Source of the DNA: Tissierellaceae bacterium
GTDB taxonomy: Bacteria; Bacillota; Clostridia; Tissierellales; Tissierellaceae
Direction: 5' to 3'
Length of the DNA: 64,000 nucleotides
Assembly: GCA_023229175.1 (NCBI GenBank)
Contig: JALNZV010000004.1
Location: 1-64,000 of the forward strand
Made by a program: the position numbers and the translations under genes. Below are positions 41,326-50,450 of the stretch, piece by piece (the first letter of the stretch is position 1; every line of letters begins with the position of its first letter). A model generated the notes under the pieces. It was not told where the DNA came from and did no database searches. It saw only the letters and a program-made list of their open reading frames with translations.

Positions 41326-42255
41326 ATGAATATTATTTTCATGGGTACTCCGAATTTTGCAGTACCTACCCTTGAGGCTTTATTTGCACAGGGCTATACA
41401 ATTGATTTAGTTGTGACGCAAAAAGATAGACCAAAAGGTAGGGGAAAAAAAGTTCTGTATACTCCGGTAAAGGAAAAGGCTTTAGAATTGGGTCTTGAGG
41501 TTTATCAGCCTGATTCAATTAATTCTCCTGAAAGCATTGATTTTCTAAGAAAACTTAGTCCTGACTTTATGGTTGTAGTCGCTTACGGACAGATATTAAA
41601 AGAAAATGTTCTTGAAATTCCAAAATACGGTTGTTATAATGTTCACGCTTCACTATTACCTAAGTATAGGGGAGCTGCACCAATTAATTGGGCTATAATT
41701 GACGGCGAAAGTATGACAGGTGTTACTATTATGGAAATGGAAGAGGGCTTGGATACAGGTGATATAATCCTTAAAGAATCAATCCCCATTGAGAATGAGG
41801 ACGATTCCTTATCCATTCACGATAAGCTTTCAGAACTAGGAGCTAATTTAATCATAAGTGCCCTAGAAAAAATATCTAAGGGGGATTACTCTAAGGTACC
41901 TCAAAATCATTTGGAATCTACCTATGCCGCTAAATTAAATAAAGATTTAGGAAAAATTGATTGGAATAAATCCACTATAGAAATAGTAAATCTAATCAGG
42001 GGCCTAAAGCCGTGGCCCAGTGCATATTTTATATACAATGAAGAAATTGTAAAAGTTCACAAGGGAAAGGCCATTTCCAGTAATTTAAAGGGGAAAATTG
42101 GTGAAATAATAAAGGTAAATAGTGAGGGCATATTCGTATGTGCCCACGACGGTATAGTGGTAATGGAGGAAATACAATTCCCTGGCAAGAGGAAAATGAT
42201 TGTAGAGGAGTACCTTAGGGGAAATTCAATCAAAGAAGGGATTGTGTTAGTATAA
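41326..42255 (+). CDS. fmt: Methionyl-tRNA formyltransferase
   Basis: Formylates initiator Met-tRNA. FMGTPNFAVPTLEAL, the folate-site HASLLPKYRGAAPINWAI, GESMTGVTIMEMEEGLDTGDI, and the C-terminal tRNA-binding domain (RGLKPWPSAYF). ATG 41,326 with SD GAGGTG located in the end of def; the upstream in-frame ATG at 41,311 is inside def and lacks an SD. Confidence 0.96.
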   Translation: MNIIFMGTPNFAVPTLEALFAQGYTIDLVVTQKDRPKGRGKKVLYTPVKEKALELGLEVYQPDSINSPESIDFLRKLSPDFMVVVAYGQILKENVLEIPKYGCYNVHASLLPKYRGAAPINWAIIDGESMTGVTIMEMEEGLDTGDIILKESIPIENEDDSLSIHDKLSELGANLIISALEKISKGDYSKVPQNHLESTYAAKLNKDLGKIDWNKSTIEIVNLIRGLKPWPSAYFIYNEEIVKVHKGKAISSNLKGKIGEIIKVNSEGIFVCAHDGIVVMEEIQFPGKRKMIVEEYLRGNSIKEGIVLV

Positions 42256-42273
42256 ATTTAGGAGGGAATATAA

Positions 42274-42969
42274 ATGCCTGGATATTATGGAATGGGTATG
42301 GATTATACATGGGTTGTATTTGTGTTGCCTGCATTATTGTTGGCATCCTACGCTCAGTTAAAAATCAGCTCTGCATTTAACAAGTATTCTAGGGTTTCAA
42401 GCGAAACAGGGCTGACAGGGGCACAAATTGCTAGAATTATTTTAGACAGAAATGGACTGCAGGATGTGAGAATTGAACATATAGGAGGAAAACTAACGGA
42501 CCATTATGATCCTAGAAGCAAGGTTGTCAGATTGTCCAATACCATTTATGGTGGAACTAGTATTGCCTCTGCAAGTGTGGCTGCACATGAGGTAGGCCAT
42601 GCGATACAACATGCAGATGGCTACTATCCCCTTATTTTGAGAAATAATATTGCACCAATAGCAAATATTGGCTCAAGGTTTGCCTGGATATTGATATTTA
42701 TAGGTTTTTTAATCTCACCTGTGTTTTTAGATGTGGGCATACTTCTTTTTTTAACAGTGGTTATTTTTCAAATAGTGACATTGCCTGTAGAATTTAATGC
42801 AAGCAGCAGGGCCCTTTTACAATTAGAAAATGGAATCATAAGCAGGGAAAATATTAAACCAGCAAAGAAGGTGCTTAGCGCTGCTGCCTTTACTTATGTA
42901 GCTGCAACTCTTGTGGCAGTAGGGCAATTAATAAGGCTTTTGGCACAAAGCAATAGAAGAAGGAGATAA
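42274..42969 (+). CDS. Zinc metallopeptidase, YugP family
   Basis: Membrane metalloprotease with HEVGHAIQHADGYYPL (HExxH) in a 231-residue protein. Membrane segments near the N-terminus, 130-175 and 205-225. Typical neighbour between fmt and rsmB in Clostridia. Substrate not known. Confidence 0.92.
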   Translation: MPGYYGMGMDYTWVVFVLPALLLASYAQLKISSAFNKYSRVSSETGLTGAQIARIILDRNGLQDVRIEHIGGKLTDHYDPRSKVVRLSNTIYGGTSIASASVAAHEVGHAIQHADGYYPLILRNNIAPIANIGSRFAWILIFIGFLISPVFLDVGILLFLTVVIFQIVTLPVEFNASSRALLQLENGIISRENIKPAKKVLSAAAFTYVAATLVAVGQLIRLLAQSNRRRR

Positions 42970-42990
42970 AGGGGTTCTGCCCCTTTTATT
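42968..42990 (+). terminator. Hairpin with T run after the YugP-like gene
   Basis: AAAGGGG pairs with CCCCTTT around TTCTG, followed by TTATTTT. Overlaps the stop codon. May be a partial terminator, since rsmB starts 23 bp later. Confidence 0.6.
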
Positions 42991-43012
42991 TTCGTATAAT
43001 GGGAGTGTTAAT

Positions 43013-44362
43013 ATGGTTGTAAACTCAAGGGAAACTATTCTCGATATTTTGACAGAGGTTTTTGAAAAAGATGGATATTCAAATATAACGATTAACAAGT
43101 ATTTAAAGTTAAAAAAAGACCTAGACCCTAGGGAAGAAAACTTTATAAGAGAAATCGTATATGGAATTATCGAAAACAATATATATTTGGAATTTATTAT
43201 TTCAAAAGCGTCGAAAATCAAAATAAATAAAATACATCCAACTATAAAAACAATATTAAAGATTGGCATATATCAGCTTGTTTTTATGGATAGAATGCCT
43301 CATAGGGCTGCTGTTAATGAGACTGTAAATTTAGTAAAAAAACATGGACATAGAGGCACCATAGGATTCGTAAACGGTATTCTAAGGAATATAAGCAGAG
43401 ACAAGGAAAAGTATATAACTATTCACGACAAAAACCCAGTCGATAGCATATCTATTAGATATTCACATCCCAAATGGCTTGTGAGAAAGTGGATTGAAGA
43501 GTACGGCGAAAAGTTTACTGAGGAATTGTGTAAGGCTAACAACGAGACGCCAAGATTAAATCTAAGGGTTAATACATTAAAAACATCAAAATATGACTTA
43601 AAGCAAAGTTTATTGAATAAAGGGTACAATGTGGAGGATGGAAGGTATGCTGACGATATTTTAATCGTCGACAATCCAATTAGATTGACTAACATAACGG
43701 AATATAGAGAGGGATTGTTTACAATTCAAGATGAAAGCAGTGCCTTAGTTGGGCAAATAATAAATCCACTGCCCGGAAGCACAGTTATTGACATGTGCTC
43801 TGCACCTGGTGGTAAATCTACACATCTAGCCCAAATCATGAAAAATAAAGGTAAAATACTGAGCTTAGATATTCACCAGCATAAGATTAAACTAATTAAA
43901 GATAATGCCAAAAGGTTGGGAATAGACATCATAGAATCCTATGTAGAAGATGCAGAAAAGTTTAATAAAGAGTTTGTCAATATGGCGGACTACGTTTTAG
44001 TTGACGCCCCCTGTACTGGTTTTGGGCTCATAAGGAGAAAACCAGAAATTAAAATAAATAGAAAAGAAGAAGATATAAAGGAACTAGCCTCTATTCAATG
44101 GACTATTTTAAATAATGCAAAGGAATATGTAAAGCTAGGCGGAATTCTATTTTATAGTACCTGTACAATTACCAAAGAGGAAAATACTGATTTGATACGA
44201 AGATTTATTGATATAAATCCAAATTTCAAGCTGGTAAGTATTAAAAATGTCATAAATAACTTTGAGGATTATAATAGTTTAGATAAGGGCTGTGTGCAGT
44301 TGTTTCCCCATATTCACCACACAGATGGCTTTTTTTATGCAAAATTGATTAAAGAAAGATAG
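43013..44362 (+). CDS. rsmB: 16S rRNA (cytosine-967-C5)-methyltransferase
   Basis: 449 residues: N-terminal NusB-like RNA-binding domain (ILTEVFEKDGYSNITIN, RAAVNETVNLVKKHG), then the AdoMet domain with CSAPGGKSTHLA, DAPCTGFGLIRRKPEIK and FYSTCTITKEEN, the two catalytic cysteines. SD GGGAGTG before ATG. Confidence 0.95.
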   Translation: MVVNSRETILDILTEVFEKDGYSNITINKYLKLKKDLDPREENFIREIVYGIIENNIYLEFIISKASKIKINKIHPTIKTILKIGIYQLVFMDRMPHRAAVNETVNLVKKHGHRGTIGFVNGILRNISRDKEKYITIHDKNPVDSISIRYSHPKWLVRKWIEEYGEKFTEELCKANNETPRLNLRVNTLKTSKYDLKQSLLNKGYNVEDGRYADDILIVDNPIRLTNITEYREGLFTIQDESSALVGQIINPLPGSTVIDMCSAPGGKSTHLAQIMKNKGKILSLDIHQHKIKLIKDNAKRLGIDIIESYVEDAEKFNKEFVNMADYVLVDAPCTGFGLIRRKPEIKINRKEEDIKELASIQWTILNNAKEYVKLGGILFYSTCTITKEENTDLIRRFIDINPNFKLVSIKNVINNFEDYNSLDKGCVQLFPHIHHTDGFFYAKLIKER

Positions 44363-44417
44363 ATATATCTATGATAATTATGTATAATATTAGAATAGAG
44401 AACATAGAGGTGATTTT

Positions 44418-46226
44418 TTGATTGGACCTGAATTAAATAGTTTAACTTTAGAAAAGATTAAGGATTATATGGTTCATATAGGAGAAAAATCCTATAGGGG
44501 AGAGCAAATCTTCTCTTATTTTCATAGAAATAATGGTACAGATATTTCTGGCTTTAAATTATTACCGCAAAGTTTAAGGGATAGATTATCTGATATTGCA
44601 ACAGTAAATAAAATGAAGATATATAAAAAGTTCACCTCTGCACTTGATGACACGAAAAAGTATTTAGTTTCGCTGCAGGACAACAATATTATTGAATCGG
44701 TAATGATGGAATATGGACATGGATATACTGCTTGTGTATCAACTCAAATAGGGTGTAAAATGGGTTGTTCTTTTTGTGCATCTACCAAGGAGGGTTTAGT
44801 AAGGAATTTGACGCCAGCAGAAATGGTTAATCAAATTTATTTAATGGAAGAAGATTTAGGCATAAAAATATCTAACATCGTTTTAATGGGAAGTGGTGAA
44901 CCTTTGGATAATTATAACAATGTCTTAGATTTTATAGGCATTATATCCAGCGAAAAGGGACACAACATCAGTTTAAGAAGTATTACCATATCGACATGTG
45001 GTATTGTACCGAGGATTTATGACTTAGCTAATAAAAAACTCCCTATTACCCTATCCATCTCACTGCATTCTCCATTTAATGATGAGAGAAAGAAGATTAT
45101 GCCTATTACAATCAAATATCCCATAGATGAAGTAATTAATGCATGTAAATATTATTGGGATATGACGAAACGAAGGATTACATTTGAATACACATTAATA
45201 GAAGGTGTAAACGATAGGCAAGAAGATATAAATGAATTGGGAAAATTATTGAGGGATTTCAGATGTCACGTAAATCTTATTCCCTTAAATCCTATAGAAG
45301 AGTATAAAAAGGACAGGCCGAATCGAGCAAATATTGAAAGATTCCAAAGGGGATTAAAAAAATATAATATTTCAGTTACAATTAGAAAAGAAATGGGGGG
45401 AGATATTAGCGCCTCATGCGGACAATTGAGAAGATCTGTTACCCAAGATGATAAATATAAAGGATTTCAATGGGGTGGTATTATGGTTAGTGGTGCTATA
45501 TCAGATGTAGGTAAAACCAGAGAAAACAACCAAGATGCCTTTTACGTATCCAAAGATTCCAGCCTTCCCCTATATATGGTGGCGGACGGTATGGGGGGGC
45601 ATAATGCGGGAGAAGTGGCTAGTACCATGGCTATGAAAATCATTGGCAGCAACTTTGCTATGAACAAAGGAAAGCTTACCAGCAAGGAAAAGATACTTAA
45701 GCTAATAAAAAATTCAATAGAGGAAGCTAATACAAAGATATATTTAAAATCCCTTGAAAGCGAAGAATGTCAAGGTATGGGTACTACCATTACATTAGCT
45801 TATATACATGAAGGGGAGGTACTTTTAGGACATGTAGGGGACAGCAGAGCATATTTAATTAGACGGGAAAATATTGAGCAATTAACTGAGGACCATTCTT
45901 TCGTAAATGAATTAATAAAAATTGGTAGTATAACAAAGGAACAGGCAGTAAATCATCCCAAAAAAAACATGATAACGAGGGCAGTAGGTTCTAGCAGTAT
46001 AATAGAATCAGATTTAATAGCTAGAAATTTTAAAAAAGACGATATATTGTTTCTTTGCAGCGACGGGCTCTTTAATATGATTAATGACCTTGAAATAGTA
46101 CAAGTTTTTAATCGTGAACACGATATCCAAAAAGCCTGTGAGACCTTGGCAAATCTAGCTAATCATAGAGGTGGATTGGACAATATCACTGTAGTGGCTA
46201 TTAAATTTAATTATGAGGTGAAATAA
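44418..46226 (+). CDS. rlmN: RlmN rRNA/tRNA adenine methyltransferase fused to PP2C phosphatase
   Basis: One uninterrupted 602-codon frame. Residues 1-340 are RlmN, a radical-SAM enzyme that makes 2-methyladenosine in 23S rRNA and tRNA: cluster cysteines C113, C117, C120 (GCKMGCSFCAS), GSGEPLDN, and the methyl-carrying Cys334 (SASCGQLRR). A 15-residue linker follows. From Met356 it is a PP2C-type Ser/Thr phosphatase: SDVGKTRENNQDAF, VADGMGGHNAGE, GHVGDSRAYLI, LCSDGLFNMI, LDNITVVAI, all metal-binding Asp present. The phosphatase should oppose the PASTA kinase encoded next (1-bp overlap). In related genomes these are two adjacent genes. TTG 44,418 with SD AGAGGTG. Confidence 0.9.
   Translation: MIGPELNSLTLEKIKDYMVHIGEKSYRGEQIFSYFHRNNGTDISGFKLLPQSLRDRLSDIATVNKMKIYKKFTSALDDTKKYLVSLQDNNIIESVMMEYGHGYTACVSTQIGCKMGCSFCASTKEGLVRNLTPAEMVNQIYLMEEDLGIKISNIVLMGSGEPLDNYNNVLDFIGIISSEKGHNISLRSITISTCGIVPRIYDLANKKLPITLSISLHSPFNDERKKIMPITIKYPIDEVINACKYYWDMTKRRITFEYTLIEGVNDRQEDINELGKLLRDFRCHVNLIPLNPIEEYKKDRPNRANIERFQRGLKKYNISVTIRKEMGGDISASCGQLRRSVTQDDKYKGFQWGGIMVSGAISDVGKTRENNQDAFYVSKDSSLPLYMVADGMGGHNAGEVASTMAMKIIGSNFAMNKGKLTSKEKILKLIKNSIEEANTKIYLKSLESEECQGMGTTITLAYIHEGEVLLGHVGDSRAYLIRRENIEQLTEDHSFVNELIKIGSITKEQAVNHPKKNMITRAVGSSSIIESDLIARNFKKDDILFLCSDGLFNMINDLEIVQVFNREHDIQKACETLANLANHRGGLDNITVVAIKFNYEVK
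45472..45485 (+). promoter_or_regulatory. Possible internal ribosome binding site for the PP2C part
   Basis: GGGGTGG lies 4-6 bp before the in-frame ATG 45,483, which is where free-standing PP2C proteins of this family start (MVSGAISDVGKTREN). Independent initiation could produce a separate phosphatase in addition to the fusion. Confidence 0.5.
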
Positions 46227-48166
46227 TGATAGGTAAAGTTTTAGGCGGTAGATATGAAATAATAGAACAAATCGGTGGAGGTGGTATGGCTTTGGTGTAC
46301 AAGGCCAGATGCCAGCTATTAGATAGATTTGTTGCAATAAAGATTTTAAAAGATGAATTTGTCAATGATGAAGAATTTATTAGAAAGTTTCGCAGAGAGT
46401 CTCAGGCTGCTGCTCGATTATCTCACCCCAATATTGTCAACATCTACGATGTCGGTGTTGAAAATGACAATGAACATCAAATTCATTATATAGTCATGGA
46501 ATACATAAAAGGAAGGACTTTAAAAGAAATAATTAGAGAAAAGGGCAAGCTGTCTATTGACGATACTTTAAACTATTCATACCAGATTGCCGAGGCGTTG
46601 CAGCACGCTCATCTGAATCATATTTTCCATAGGGATATAAAGCCCCACAATATTATGATAGCAGAGGATAATAGAATTAAAGTCACAGACTTTGGAATTG
46701 CAAGGGCAGCCACTAGTTCCACGGTAACGACCACATCTAATGTTTTAGGTTCAGTTCACTATTTTTCACCGGAACAAGCGAGGGGAGGATATACAGATGA
46801 CAAATCTGATATATATTCTCTGGGGATTGTAATGTATGAAATGATAACGGGAATACTTCCATATGAAGGGGAGAGCCCAATAACAGTTGCATTAAAACAT
46901 GTCCAGGAAGATATTATTCCTCCGAGGGAACTGGTACCTAATATTCCCGAAGGATTTGAGTCAATTATATTGAAATGTGTTCAAAAAAGGCAGGCAGATA
47001 GATATAGTAATGTAGATAAATTGCTAAAGGATCTTGGGAAAATCAAAATAAATAGAAACGAAAAAATTTCCAATACGATAGATGATACAGACTCCCATAC
47101 TAGAGTAATTCCAACATTGAAGATAGAGGATGAAATTAATATGAAAAATAAGAACAAGAAAAACAGAAAAGAAAAAAGTAAAAAAGACAATACATTAAAG
47201 ATAGTAATACTTGGTATTTTATTAGCATTTCTTTTAGCAGGAAGTTTTTTCTATGGATATTTTAAATTGAAAGATTATTTAATAACTGAAGATATTGTCG
47301 TTCCAAACATAGTCGGAGAGCAAGAAGATGTTGCTAGGGGAATTATTGAAGACCTAGGTTTAAAGTTTGAAGTTAGAAATAGGGTGAAAGACAGCAACTT
47401 TGCTCCAGGAGAAGTTACATTTCAATCCATAGACCAAGGAACGACTGTAAAAAAAGACTTTCCCATAGAAGTAACAGTTTGTGAAGGGGAGAGTTTAGTT
47501 GATGTGCCCCATGTTGTCAACAAAGATTTGAGTTATGCTAGAGAGCAGATTATTGATAATGAATTAAAAATAGAGATAGAGTATGAACACTCAGATGATA
47601 TACCCGTTGACGTAGTAATTAGACAGAACCCTGAAGGGGGAACAAGTGTAGAACCTGGTACAAGGGTTACAATAGTTGTAAGTCAAGGAGAAGATATAAA
47701 GCTTGTAAAGATAGAAAAACTTGTTGGAGAGAATGTGGAAGAGGCTAAAAGAATTATAAAGAGGTTGGACTTAGTCGAAGGAGAAATAAAGTATGAACCT
47801 AATGATGAATTTGAAAAGGATGTCGTTTTCTGGCAAAGCTATGAGCCTGGCACAGAAATTGAAACTAAAACTGCAGTGGACTTTTATGTAAGCAGCGGAC
47901 CTTCGGAGGAAGAGCCAATCGATGGAGACATAGAAGGGGACGATTTAGAGACTCCGATTACATTTACCATACCACCATTCCAAGACAAAGAGGAGACTCA
48001 GATAAAGATAATTAGAATTCAAGATGGCATATCGAAAATCGTTTACAACAAAGGACATAAAGCCAGCGAAGGAGAAGCTACAATAACTCTTACTGGGAAA
48101 ATTGGTGCATTGTTTGACATATACTACGATGATATATATCAAACTACGCTTTCAAAGGAGGAATAG
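46226..48166 (+). CDS. prkC: PASTA-domain Ser/Thr protein kinase
   Basis: Membrane kinase sensing cell-wall fragments. Kinase domain 1-270 with GGGGMALVYKA, Lys in VAIKIL, HRDIKPHNIM, DFGIARAA and SPEQARGG. Juxtamembrane basic stretch, one membrane segment near 328-350, and three PASTA repeats (about 360-560). The acidic linker and a further small beta domain at the C-terminus (ETQIKIIRIQDGISKIVYNKGHKASEGEAT) follow. Overlaps the phosphatase stop by one base, so the pair is translationally coupled. Confidence 0.95.
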   Translation: MIGKVLGGRYEIIEQIGGGGMALVYKARCQLLDRFVAIKILKDEFVNDEEFIRKFRRESQAAARLSHPNIVNIYDVGVENDNEHQIHYIVMEYIKGRTLKEIIREKGKLSIDDTLNYSYQIAEALQHAHLNHIFHRDIKPHNIMIAEDNRIKVTDFGIARAATSSTVTTTSNVLGSVHYFSPEQARGGYTDDKSDIYSLGIVMYEMITGILPYEGESPITVALKHVQEDIIPPRELVPNIPEGFESIILKCVQKRQADRYSNVDKLLKDLGKIKINRNEKISNTIDDTDSHTRVIPTLKIEDEINMKNKNKKNRKEKSKKDNTLKIVILGILLAFLLAGSFFYGYFKLKDYLITEDIVVPNIVGEQEDVARGIIEDLGLKFEVRNRVKDSNFAPGEVTFQSIDQGTTVKKDFPIEVTVCEGESLVDVPHVVNKDLSYAREQIIDNELKIEIEYEHSDDIPVDVVIRQNPEGGTSVEPGTRVTIVVSQGEDIKLVKIEKLVGENVEEAKRIIKRLDLVEGEIKYEPNDEFEKDVVFWQSYEPGTEIETKTAVDFYVSSGPSEEEPIDGDIEGDDLETPITFTIPPFQDKEETQIKIIRIQDGISKIVYNKGHKASEGEATITLTGKIGALFDIYYDDIYQTTLSKEE

Positions 48167-48175
48167 AAATTTCTT

Positions 48176-49051
48176 ATGGTCGAAGGAATAATTGTTAGGG
48201 GCGTTGGAGGTTTTTACTATGTCAATACCGATGATGGTATAATTGAATGCAGAGCAAGGGGCCTATTTAGGGAAGAAAATCAAACTCCTCTCGTAGGTGA
48301 TAAAGTGCGAATAAGGCTCAATCCAGAGGACGGATCAGGCTATATTGAGGAAATATTACCAAGAAAAAACCAGCTTATTAGGCCACCAGTTGCCAATATA
48401 ACCCAGGCAATTATTGTAATGAGCATAAAGGATCCTATTTTAAACCCTTGGCTTTTGGACAGGTTATTAGTCATGGTCGAAAAAGAAAAGATAAAAGTTA
48501 CTATTTGTATAAATAAAAGCGAATTAAAGACTAAAGAAGCAGATAAAATAGTCAATATCTATAGGGATGCAGGATACAATATTATAAGGACAAGTGCAGA
48601 GACAGGGGAAGGAATCGAACTTCTCAGGAATGAATTGCGTGACAATATATCGATTTTTGCTGGTCCTTCAGGTGTTGGAAAATCATCTTTGTTAAATAAA
48701 ATTGATAAAAACCTTTTTATAGAAACAGGCAAGATTAGCAAAAAGACCAGGAGAGGCAAACATACTACTAGACATGTGGAGTTATTTAAACTTGATGACG
48801 ATTCATTTGTTTTAGATTCACCTGGCTTTGGTTCACTAAATTTAGATTTTCTTGAAGATGAATCCCAACTTAGAGGATACTTTAAAGAAATTAACAAGTA
48901 TGGCAAGGAATGTAAGTTTGTCAGCTGTTTACATGTAAATGAACCAGGATGCGAAGTGAAAAGGTTAGTAGAAGATGGAATTATCAACGGCGAAAGATAC
49001 AAGAATTATCTGAACTTTTTAGAGGAATTAAAAAATATTAGGAGGTATTAA
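48176..49051 (+). CDS. rsgA: Ribosome small-subunit GTPase RsgA
   Basis: 30S maturation GTPase with circularly permuted motifs: OB domain first, then NKSEL (G4), GPSGVGKSSLLN (G1), TTRHVELF (G2), DSPGFG (G3), and the zinc knuckle with Cys/His in ECKFVSCLHVNEPGCEV. 291 residues. 9 bp after prkC. Confidence 0.95.
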   Translation: MVEGIIVRGVGGFYYVNTDDGIIECRARGLFREENQTPLVGDKVRIRLNPEDGSGYIEEILPRKNQLIRPPVANITQAIIVMSIKDPILNPWLLDRLLVMVEKEKIKVTICINKSELKTKEADKIVNIYRDAGYNIIRTSAETGEGIELLRNELRDNISIFAGPSGVGKSSLLNKIDKNLFIETGKISKKTRRGKHTTRHVELFKLDDDSFVLDSPGFGSLNLDFLEDESQLRGYFKEINKYGKECKFVSCLHVNEPGCEVKRLVEDGIINGERYKNYLNFLEELKNIRRY

Positions 49052-49699
49052 ATGGCTAAAATAGCACCTTCATTGTTATCGGCAGATTTTGCTGACTTGA
49101 AAAATGAGATTAAAAAGATTGAGGTCGGCGGGGCAGATTATTTACATCTGGACGTTATGGACGGCAATTACGTGCCTAATATAACATTTGGACCTCCTGT
49201 AATAAAAAAGCTTAGAGCTGTAACAAAATTGCCATTCGATGTTCATTTAATGATAGATAAACCTGAAAGATATATTAAGGATTTTGTAGATGCAGGTGCA
49301 GATATTATTACGGTGCATCCAGAGGCTACAGTTCACCTTCATAGGACAATTCAACAAATTAAGTCCCATGGAATTAAAGCGGGCATATCCCTGAATCCTG
49401 CAACCTCAATCGTCAATTTAGAATATATCCTAGAAGATATAGATTTAATATTGGTTATGACCGTAAATCCTGGATTTGGAGGTCAGAAATTTATAGCATC
49501 CATGGAAAATAAAATAAAATCTATAAGAAAAATCATTGACCTTGGGAAACACGACATAATTCTAGAAATAGATGGCGGTGTAAAACTAGATAATGCAAAA
49601 GAAATAATAAATTGGGGAGCGGATTTATTAGTAGTTGGCTCAGATATTTTTAATTCTGACAATGTTTTAGAAAGGACAAAAAAATTTAAGTCCTTGTAA
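49052..49699 (+). CDS. rpe: Ribulose-phosphate 3-epimerase
   Basis: Pentose-phosphate epimerase; TIM barrel with IAPSLLSADFADLKNEI, LHLDVMDGNYVPNITFGP, HLMIDKPERYI, VMTVNPGFGGQKFI and EIDGGVKLDNA. ATG directly follows the rsgA stop. Its stop overlaps the -35 of the thiT promoter. Confidence 0.96.
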   Translation: MAKIAPSLLSADFADLKNEIKKIEVGGADYLHLDVMDGNYVPNITFGPPVIKKLRAVTKLPFDVHLMIDKPERYIKDFVDAGADIITVHPEATVHLHRTIQQIKSHGIKAGISLNPATSIVNLEYILEDIDLILVMTVNPGFGGQKFIASMENKIKSIRKIIDLGKHDIILEIDGGVKLDNAKEIINWGADLLVVGSDIFNSDNVLERTKKFKSL

Positions 49700-49722
49700 T
49701 TAAATTTTTCAAGTGTTATAAT
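49694..49722 (+). promoter_or_regulatory. Promoter of the thiT riboswitch transcript
   Basis: TTGTAA (49,694-49,699) and TATAAT (49,717-49,722), 17-bp spacer, 16 bp before the riboswitch. Confidence 0.65.
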
Positions 49723-49737
49723 TATTTAATATATAGT

Positions 49738-49888
49738 AACACTAGGGGAGCCCTTGGGCTGAGAGAGGATTTATCCCGACCCTTATAACCTGAACTAGAT
49801 AATGCTAGCGTAGGGAAGTGTGTATTGTCCTTTAAATACCCATTGCCTACGTTGGTAATGGGGTTAATAATTTAAAGGAGGAATATAA
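49738..49888 (+). promoter_or_regulatory. TPP riboswitch with SD-sequestering expression platform
   Basis: The aptamer (about 49,738-49,823) has the THI-box core: GGGGAGCCC, CTGAGAGAGG, CCGACCCTTATAACCTGAACTAGATAATGCTAGCGTAGGGAAG in parts. Downstream, TCCTTTAAAT (49,828-49,837) is exactly complementary to ATTTAAAGGA (49,870-49,879), which contains the thiT SD. Between them CCCATTGCC/GGTAATGGG forms an inner stem. The result is a long hairpin that hides the SD, so control appears translational. Confidence 0.93.
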
Positions 49889-50437
49889 GTGAATAAAAGA
49901 TGGAATGTTAGGATGCTTACAGAAGGAGGGATGATGATTGCCTTAGGTACAATTTTAAGTTATGTAAAGGTATATAGTGCACCCATGGGAGGGTCGGTTA
50001 CTGCAGGAAGTATGATACCGATTATATTATTTGCGGTGCGATGGGGCTTGTTTCCTGGATTAGCCATAGGCGGAGTTTACGGTTTATTACAGTTTATACT
50101 TGAACCATACTTTTACCACCCAATGCAGTTGATTTTAGATTATCCTTTGGCATTTGGATTACTAGGATTGGCGGGAATAGCATATTATATTAAAGATAAA
50201 GATTCGGTTTTTGGATATTTGCAAGTATTTTTTGCAGTATTTTTAGGAATATTAGGTAGAATGATATCCCATGTGTTGTCAGGAGTAGTATTTTTTGCTG
50301 AATACGCTGGGGACAGAAATCCTTGGTTGTACTCCATAGAATACAATGCCTACTATTTGTTGCCAGAACTAATCATATCTGCTATTGTAATATTCATAAT
50401 TTGGAAACCGCTGCGAAAAACCATTAAAGAAAAATAA
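49889..50437 (+). CDS. thiT: Energy-coupled thiamine transporter ThiT
   Basis: S-component of an ECF transporter that binds thiamine in the membrane. 182 residues with six hydrophobic segments; VRMLTEGGMMIALGTILSY, GGSVTAGSMIPIILFAVRWG and FILEPYFYHPMQLILDYPLAFG are family signatures, including the Trp/Glu-rich thiamine site region. GTG 49,889 with SD AAAGGAGG, under the TPP riboswitch. The EcfAA'T module must lie elsewhere. Confidence 0.95.
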   Translation: MNKRWNVRMLTEGGMMIALGTILSYVKVYSAPMGGSVTAGSMIPIILFAVRWGLFPGLAIGGVYGLLQFILEPYFYHPMQLILDYPLAFGLLGLAGIAYYIKDKDSVFGYLQVFFAVFLGILGRMISHVLSGVVFFAEYAGDRNPWLYSIEYNAYYLLPELIISAIVIFIIWKPLRKTIKEK

Positions 50438-50450
50438 GAGGGATGATTTT

